NCBI GenBank assembly: GCA_001466705.2
Contig: LATX02000233.1
Location: 310,001 to 374,000, forward strand
Length of the DNA: 64,000 nt
Source of the DNA: Moniliophthora roreri
Taxonomy: Eukaryota; Basidiomycota; Agaricomycetes; Agaricales; Marasmiaceae
Reading direction: 5' to 3'
Position numbers and translations under genes: made by a program. Each line of letters opens with the position of its first letter. Position 1 is the first letter of the stretch. Positions 57,569-64,000 of the stretch are shown piece by piece. Under the pieces are notes generated by a model that was not told where the DNA came from, did no database searches, and worked only from the letters and a program-made list of their open reading frames with translations.

Positions 57569-59052
57569 TTATATCTCTTCGATCAACTTCGTAACTGTCT
57601 TTGGTGTCGCACCTGCATTCTCAGATCTAGTAGCATCTACCCACGTTAAGCGCGAGACTGAGGTAGATTCGCCTTGGCCTTTTGCGGCCACTGCTCTTGC
57701 TTCCAGATCGGTAGCAAGAGATTCCAGCACGGCCGCAGGGGTTGAAAAAATTTGTGACATGTAGAAAAGGAGCTTGTGCGATACATGATTAGCCCTCCAA
57801 GTGCCTCCGTAAACGCGATGTAAGTCGGAGAGAACGAGGGCAACGTTCCGATATGGATGAGACGAGATATCTAAGTAGCCTCCTGCTGGTGATTGAATGA
57901 TGCTGACTGGGCGTGGTCGCATGAGGATAGAAGCATCATGAAGGAGTGCGGACATAATGTTATTTGAGATCTCGTCCTGAAGAATGTATGTTAATATATC
58001 TGTTCCCTCCCTATGATAGAGTGACTCACGGGACTGAAATGCGACCACATACTGGTGATCACCCCAGATATATTGGTATACAGCGTGGTCGCCTTCCTGT
58101 CCACCAGAAAGGGAACCAAACGAGATATGAGTGATTTCACATCTTGATTGTTCGCAGTGTTGAGAGGAGACGCGGCAAGATGTCGCGTCGTGAAAGCATA
58201 CGCAATACTAAGTAGCCACTTCAGTGACGGCGAGCATGTTGATACGGTGCAACTCACCAGATAGCACACAGGTTATAGATGAGTGGCGGACCAGTTGGAG
58301 ATGCCTTGACCATTGATACAGGCAACTGTAAGGGTCCTGGTTGTTGACCATACCCCTTGACATCACCGACACCTTCATCTGCATCGTCATTCACGTCAGG
58401 TGCTTCCCACCAAGGCTTGGGGTATGAAATGCTGAGGAACTCTGATTCAGAAAGAAGCCGTTTGGTGAGTTCACTGGAAGGATTGTTTATAGCCTGCATG
58501 AATTTAGATTTCTCCTCTTCGCTGAGCCTACTCCAAAGTGTTTCTGCATCCGTGTTCTCTGCATCCGTTTTACTAAAAGCATAAAGGCTGGTCCAAGAGG
58601 CATTCGAACGCACCAACGTCAATTCCTTTAAAACGAGCAGCCAGATCATCATCGTCTTCATCGTCACTCGCAAATAGTTGTGCTTCATTCTCTAGGCTGC
58701 CTTCTTCGAACCGTTTGAGGATCGCCATCATTTTCAGACGCTCTTCTGCATTCCTTGAGGTTTGAGTTTTGATGCCGTTCTCCAACTCTTTCTTGTAAAA
58801 GCTCTCAGAGCACCCAGAGTGTGCCTTGGATACGACAATGAGGGCCTTTCTGATGGTTTCTTGGACCAAATCACTCACTGGTGAACGAAAGCAGGTTAGA
58901 GAGCAGTAAGGTAGGTTACAAGTAGGGCAGGTGTATCTCGATAGTTGTCTGCGACATCTATTCACAAAGTAAGCCTGAAAACATCTTGCAGAGATAGAAA
59001 CCCACATCTTGCAGACGACTGTTAGCTTGGGATCGTCGGCGTCGATTCGCAT
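57569..59052 (-). CDS. HIT zinc-finger protein, ZNHIT2 family
   Basis: ATG at 59052 ([15 protein letters not shown]), stop at 57569, multi-exon. The zf-HIT finger is split by two introns: [29 protein letters not shown] and [20 protein letters not shown], with the eight Cys/His ligands in the expected order. Then come [20 protein letters not shown], an acidic patch, RFKGIDV, and [20 protein letters not shown], which is the ZNHIT2 pattern, followed by WEAPDV. The remainder is helical ([39 protein letters not shown]). ZNHIT2 works with the R2TP chaperone complex in assembling large complexes such as U5 snRNP. It is divergent from DBP9 with start codons 54 bp apart. Confidence 0.88.
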
Positions 59053-59106
59053 GAGGACATGACGGATTATTCAAAGTCCGCAAAATTTTCTTTCACATTG
59101 AACTTC

Positions 59107-61379
59107 ATGATCGACTCTCATCTAGTCGACTCAAAGTCGACCTTTTCTTCCTTCTCTCACCTTCTCGATGGCCGTATCCTCAGTGCCCTGGCTGATATGG
59201 GCTTTGCACGGCCGACCCTGGTTCAAGCAAAAGCAATACCGCTAGCCCTGGAAAGTCGTGATATCCTTGCAAGAGCCAGGACAGGAAGTGGAAAGACTGC
59301 GGCGTATTGCATACCTATTCTGCAGAAAATATTAAGAGCAAAAAGTGTGAGTAGGTATTCATCTTTTCATTCGTGTCCTGCTGTATGCTAATCCATCCCT
59401 GGCGTGCAGTCTTTGGATGGCCAGGATCCTACGCGGCAAACGACGCGGGCTCTTATCCTAGTTCCCACTAAGGAGTTGGCGGAACAGGTAACGGCATATC
59501 TGAAGGGGTCGTGCAAGTACTGTGAAGATGTGGTGGTTAGCAACCTTGCATCGGCAAGCGTTTCACATTTACAAAAGTAAGTCCCGACGAATTCACTGCT
59601 CTCTTTTTGACTCACGGAATTCATGAAGATCATTAGCATCAGAGCGACCAGACATAGTAGTCTCTACACCCTCCCGAGCACTCTCGCTTCTCCAATCGAA
59701 GGTGAGTATCACTACCTTGCGTATTATGCTTTAGCTCATTTACGCTCCTAGGTCCTGATCGTATCCTCACTGGAGTCGCTTGTTATTGACGAAGCCGACT
59801 TGATATTATCATATGGACACGATGAGGATGTCCGGGAGATATTCAGTGGAGCCTACCTGCCCAAAGTGTACCAGTCATTCCTAATGAGCGCGACGATGAC
59901 CGAAGATGTCGAGTTATTGAAGGGTTTAGCGCTACGGAATCCGGTGCGTGTATCCCTATGCTCAGCTTTAGATCATATGCTAAATAAATATTCAGGCAAT
60001 GCTCAAGTTGGAGGACAGTGAAGACGATGCTGCTCGGCTTACCCAGTATGCTGTCAGGTTCGTGTCAATTCCTCGTTCTACCCAAGCACTTACTCATACT
60101 TCGCTTAGATGCTCGGAAGTTGACAAATTCTTACTGACGTATGTCATGCTGAAGTTGAAGTTGATTAAGGGCAAATGCATCCTGTTTGTCAACGACGTCG
60201 ACCGGAGTTATCGATTGAAACTGTTCCTGGAGCAGTTTTCTATCAAGAGTTGTGTACTCAATTCTGAGCTACCCCTGAACTCACGGTATCATACCGTTCA
60301 GGAATTCAACAAGGGTGTCTATGATTATATCATTGCCACCGACGAGAGCGGTATCAAGGGTGCAGAGCAGGATGAAGACTCAGGGGGAGAGGATGAAGCC
60401 GAAGAATGTAGGTCACTCCAAGTGTTCGGAGGACATGCACTGAATGTACCTTGTTCTCACAGTCACCTCGACACAACGAGATCCCGAAACCGCAGAACCC
60501 TCAGAGGATTCGAATTCCAACAGCCGTAAACGGAAACGAGCAGAGGCGTCATCGGCCTCCGATTCGAAATCACGAAAACGAAAACACAAAAAGGGCGGTA
60601 GCGACAAGGAATATGGCGTCACACGTGGTGTCGACTTCATCGACGTCGCATGTGTCCTCAATTTTGACCTTCCCTCGTCATCACGGTCATACACTCACCG
60701 TGTAGGCCGTACAGCTCGAGCTGGTCGCACTGGGATGGCATTATCGTTCGTTGTGCCAAAGGAGGAGTGGGGTAAAAACAAGTCAGTGGGGTGTTTACCG
60801 TCTGCGAAGGAGGACGAAGTGGTATTTGATAAGATTGAGAAGGAACAAGGAGCAAGAGGGAGCAAGATCAAGGAATATAAATTCGATATGAAGCAGGTTG
60901 AAGCCTTCCGGTACCGGATGGAGGATGCGCTAAGGGCTGTAACGAGAAGTGCGATCAAAGAAGCTCGGATAAAGGAGATGAAGATGGAAATTCTGAACTC
61001 GGATAAGCTAAAGGTAATTTTCTTTCTTTTTTTTTCTTTTTTCAACGCAGCAGTTTACACAGTTTGGTAGGCGCATTTCGAGGACAATCCATTAGACTTG
61101 GAGTATTTGCGGCACGACAAGCCTCTCCACCCGACACGAATACAGCCGCACATGAAGCATATACCAAAGTATCTTCTTCCTCGTACTGCTCCAGTTCCGA
61201 CAGTTGAAGGTGACGGGGCCCAAGGAAATACTCAAAAGGGAACGCAGAGCGGATTCGTGCCATTTAGGAAAGATAGCGGTCGTTCGCGAGGTCGAGGTCG
61301 TGGTGGAAAGAACAGTAGAGGTGGAGGAAGAGATCGAGGGCGGAAGAAGGCCGATCCACTCAGGAAGTTCGGTCGGTAA
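59107..61379 (+). CDS. DBP9: DEAD-box ATP-dependent RNA helicase DBP9
   Basis: Multi-exon gene, stop at 61379. The start chosen is ATG 59107 ([20 protein letters not shown]); an in-frame ATG at 59059 lies only 6 bp from the neighbouring start codon and is less likely. Helicase motifs in order: Q motif [18 protein letters not shown], motif I ARTGSGKT, Ia [10 protein letters not shown], Ib [13 protein letters not shown] text near 59665, motif [19 protein letters not shown], motif III MSATM, then [20 protein letters not shown], motif [18 protein letters not shown] and motif [17 protein letters not shown]. Between motifs IV and V is a basic/Ser-rich insertion ([20 protein letters not shown]), and the C terminus ends in an RG-rich tail. 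Dbp9 (DDX56) acts in the nucleolus in 27S pre-rRNA processing for the large ribosomal subunit. All catalytic residues are present. Confidence 0.93.
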
Positions 61380-61572
61380 AATACGAGGTATCTGGACACT
61401 GGGACTATTGCCTCATCTGTAACGTGGGGAATTGTAACATGCAACTCCTCATTGAAGTGCCATGAAAGAACATATCTCGTGGTGTGTCTTTGAGTTGAAA
61501 TTTCGATACGCATTGACAGACTTGGTACAACTACGAGCATATGGGCCATGTCATTACTGGATAGCATTCCGC

Positions 61573-62267
61573 CTAGGTCTTTTTCAGTTTTTCTTCGCTG
61601 ACTGTTGAAGACAGCCGATACCCCATGTCCACTGCCATCACTAGGGGAATGAGGAAGAACGGTATGTAGCTCGAGAGTAGCAAACTGTACTGAAAGGTAG
61701 TGATAGTACCAGCATTGCCAGCATCAGTGATGTAAAGCAGGCACGGGTACGTCGTAGTCGCAGTACTTGCGCCGTAGACACAAAGCAATGGGTATATGGA
61801 ACGTTTTCCTTTGATACGTAGGATGAGAGGTATATCCCACGGACTACAGCTTGAGAGCTAAGCGTACCTTCGATAAGAGCCTTGGCACCAAAGATAAACG
61901 TTGGCAATTGGAACAGCCTGATTCTCAGAGTGAGACGAAGCACACAGGTCATTGGGAACGAACTTACATCTCAAGGTATACAAAAGACTGAAACCACCTC
62001 AGTTCGCTATTACCTAGTCCACGGGCCATACCACTTATGAGTGGATCACCTGAAAAGTCGATATACCATTCCTGCAGACTTGCCAACGCAGAGGGTACCA
62101 GGTGTTTTGGGTAGATTGCCTGCAAGTCCAGAAGGAGTGTTGCAGGAATGTGGACCTAGATGGAGTTCTACACGTCAAGAACGAATTAAAACGACATTGT
62201 TCAGGCATCTCACCAAGAAGAACAAGGTGTAAACCAGGTCAAGTGGTCGCGACGTGAATGTGGACAT
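61573..62267 (-). CDS. EXPERA-domain membrane protein (TMEM97/sigma-2 receptor-like)
   Basis: ATG at 62267 (MSTFTSRPLDLVYTLFFLV), about four exons, stop at 61573. Four membrane helices are readable: LDLVYTLFFLVHIPATLLLD, a second segment GLGNSELRWFQSFVYLEMLF with LPTFIFGAKAL, a third CVYGASTATTTYPCLLYI, and a fourth YSLLLSSYIPFFLIPLVMAV. The tail is charged and ends EKLKKT, a possible dilysine-like ER retrieval signal. Order and length (about 170 residues) fit the EXPERA family, whose members include the sterol isomerase EBP and the cholesterol-trafficking TMEM97. The family's conserved acidic residues appear in the second half of helix 1 and in the loop before helix 2. The start codon is 27 bp from that of the cullin-like gene on the other strand. 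Confidence 0.8.
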
Positions 62268-62294
62268 TGGTGAGGTTCTCTAATTAGTCAGCAC

Positions 62295-63407
62295 ATGTCT
62301 TCCTCAAGTGCATCGAAAGGCAAGGGCAAAGAAATTATTCCCTCTCGTCCATCCATTCCGCCGCTACCCAATCCAGCTACTGGAAGTGCAAACCCAGCCC
62401 AATCCCTTCCTTCGCTTTGGGCCTACATCACCCCCGCACTCGACCATATCGTCAAAAGTCCCACTAATGATGTGAAGAAAGCTCCAGCCATCGACATGGA
62501 ATTCTACTCTGGCGTTCATTCGGCTTGTTACAATTAGTAAAGTCTTCATATTTTATAGGTTGCTAAAATGTTTATCTGTAATCTTCATTTGTTCAGCATC
62601 ACCTCTCAGGCTGTAACAACCACCGTTCCACCTTCCCGAAAATCTTCTTCGAACGATCAGTCTGCTGTGAACAGCGCAGATCTGTATGATCAGCTGGACA
62701 AATACTTCGCCGATGCTGCTCGCGAACTCTTGCTAGGAGCACCACAGGACGACTCCGAACTAGTACACTACATCATCCCATGTTTTAGCCGATACTCTGC
62801 TGGAGCCCAGTCTGCCAACAGGTTGCTCAATTATGTCAACCGTCACTACGTTAAAAGGGCTGTCGATGAAGATAGAGGGTGGCTGTCCATTTCAGACGTA
62901 TTCGAGCATGTTGCAAAAACAATCACTTCGAACGATACGAGGGAGCAGGTTGCGAAGAAGATTAGGGAGAAAAGGATTGTAGAATTGAAGAAGTGGGGTT
63001 ATGCGGAAGGTGGGCCGCCAGAGCTGACTACGGATGCAGAGACATGTGCGGAAGCGGCGAGTCCAGTGGACAGGATAGTGCACATCTCGTCATTGGCTCA
63101 TAGGAGATTCCGGACGGAGTTTGTGGAGCCACTGTTGGCTGTCCCGAAGATTAAAGGGAAGAAAGGGAAGAATAAACCGAAAAATGCTGTGAATGGGTCG
63201 GGTCCACCGGGACCAAAGGGGAGACTGGCACGAGCGGTGAAGGAACTATTAGAATCAGAAGGAGATGAGGAAGAACGGATGAGACATGCCACAGAGCTGG
63301 CGGTGATGTTGAGAAAAGTTGGCGTTCGTACGGACCACCCACTTCGTAAGAAGTTGGATAAATTTACTGGCCTTAGCATTGCCCATGGCCAAAACGGTAC
63401 AAGCTAA
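62295..63407 (+). CDS. Cullin N-terminal-repeat protein without a cullin-homology domain
   Basis: Two exons, 62295-62536 and 62597-63407; 350 residues. After a Ser/Pro-rich lead the sequence follows cullin N-terminal repeats: SLWAYITPALDHIVKSPTND, MEFYSGVHSACYNYITSQA, SADLYDQLDKYFADAARELL and YSAGAQSANRLLNYVNRHYV with KRAVDEDRG. From about residue 200 it departs (VAKTITSNDTREQVAKKIRE, AHRRFRTEFVEPLLAVPKIK) and ends in a Lys/Gly-rich stretch and a helical C terminus (RLARAVKELLESEGDEEERM). The RING-binding cullin-homology domain and NEDD8 site of true cullins are absent, and a clear stop codon follows. It may be a pared-down Cul1-like protein that can bind Skp1-type adaptors but not the RING subunit; this is inference. 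Confidence 0.75.
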
Positions 63408-63653
63408 GGTCTGAGATGGTGTTCGACAGAAGATGACTGTTTCATATCTCGACCTGGGCGGAATTGATATACTTGCATGAGCTCTTGATTCGCGCAGACT
63501 GATGTCCTGAATGACCTTCTCTTTTGGAGTGAAGAGGCATCCTTGCTGCAGTTTACCGGGTAAGTGTGGTCAGAGATGCTCAAGGTGATCCATAGAAGAG
63601 AGTAGACGGAATACAATGTAGAATCTTCTACTCCTTAGATACAAGATAAATCA

Positions 63654-64000
63654 TTAGATATGCACTAAGCTCTCAAGTTCAACCTTCTCGACTCCGGGAG
63701 GTAGTTCGTATCCACCTTGTCGCCGCACCTGCACACGCATGAGTGAAGGGTCAAGACTATAGTTCAATACGCAGAAATACCTCGTCAAAGATTTCCATCT
63801 CCAACAAACTCTTCTGGTGCGTCCAGATATTACTTTCATTCTTGCCATCCCGGACGCAACGAGCCACTTCATCTGCTTGGAAGTGCCATCCTCTGTCATA
63901 TTATTGGCCTACGGTCAAGAAGTTGTTCAAGAAGGATGCGTTAATCACTACTCACCCGCCGACATATTCAAAAAACCTCTTTTCTTCCTTTACCAGTTTC
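63654..64000 (-). CDS. Gfo/Idh/MocA oxidoreductase, C-terminal part (5' end outside window)
   Basis: Stop at 63654; the 5' part lies beyond the window end. Three exon pieces join: VKEEKRFFEYVGG, GWHFQADEVARCVRDGKNES with SLLEMEIFDE, and VRRQGGYELPPGVEKVELES ending LVHI. The xxWQADEVARCIRDGK-like text followed by MEIFDEVRRQGGY is the C-terminal pattern of dimeric dihydrodiol dehydrogenase-like Gfo/Idh proteins, NAD(P)-dependent sugar or diol oxidoreductases. The nucleotide-binding half is not visible. Confidence 0.75.

Noticed and set aside
1..64000. tRNA, rRNA or other structured RNA genes
   Set aside because: None was recognised by eye; short structured RNAs could have been missed without a covariance search.

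Overview
The window is nuclear DNA of a filamentous fungus, almost certainly a basidiomycete (Agaricomycetes). Genes are split by many 45-70 bp GT-AG introns, genes lie close together on both strands, and several products are basidiomycete types: a Ubc2-type SAM-RA-SH3-SH3 adaptor, a basidiomycete-only domain of unknown function, F-box proteins and a non-reducing polyketide synthase. Assignments come from reading translated motifs and splice sites by eye; no database search was run.

Layout. 0-19 kb is mostly compact housekeeping: an RA-like protein (3' part), an EamA/DMT membrane transporter, a basidiomycete-specific protein, LEO1 (Paf1 complex), ataxin-10, the V-ATPase assembly factor VMA12, a PHD-JmjC H3K36 demethylase (JHD1/KDM2 type), the GPI mannosyltransferase PIG-B/GPI10 and a SAM-dependent methyltransferase. 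19-34.5 kb is a rearranged accessory stretch: two non-autonomous terminal-inverted-repeat elements (one with a perfect 8-bp target duplication), three decayed copies of the methyltransferase gene in and around it, an F-box relic, a Ubc2/STE50 adaptor gene, a NUDIX (PCD1) gene, poorly resolved small genes, and a second Ubc2-like gene that has lost the SAM domain and begins with an N-myristoylation/palmitoylation-type leader. 34.5-42 kb holds a long low-complexity protein with DLFG/DIFG and SRQNTG repeats, a fast-changing ACTTG-rich region, a small secreted protein and a hypothetical protein. 43-49 kb is a 1949-residue polyketide synthase (SAT-KS-AT-PT-ACP-ACP-ACP, no thioesterase). 49-64 kb holds an F-box protein, a DHA1 major-facilitator transporter, a ZIP metal transporter, ZNHIT2, the RNA helicase DBP9, an EXPERA/TMEM97 protein, a protein carrying only the N-terminal cullin part, and the 3' end of a Gfo/Idh oxidoreductase.

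How the genes relate. Three divergent pairs have start codons only 27-120 bp apart (ataxin-10/VMA12, ZNHIT2/DBP9, EXPERA/cullin-like) and probably share promoters. The polyketide synthase has no recognisable tailoring or releasing enzyme beside it. The most unusual item is the SAM-less, acylation-motif-bearing Ubc2 paralogue: in smut fungi Ubc2 links Ras and the pheromone MAP-kinase cascade through these domains, so a membrane-tethered copy unable to bind through SAM would be a new wiring element.
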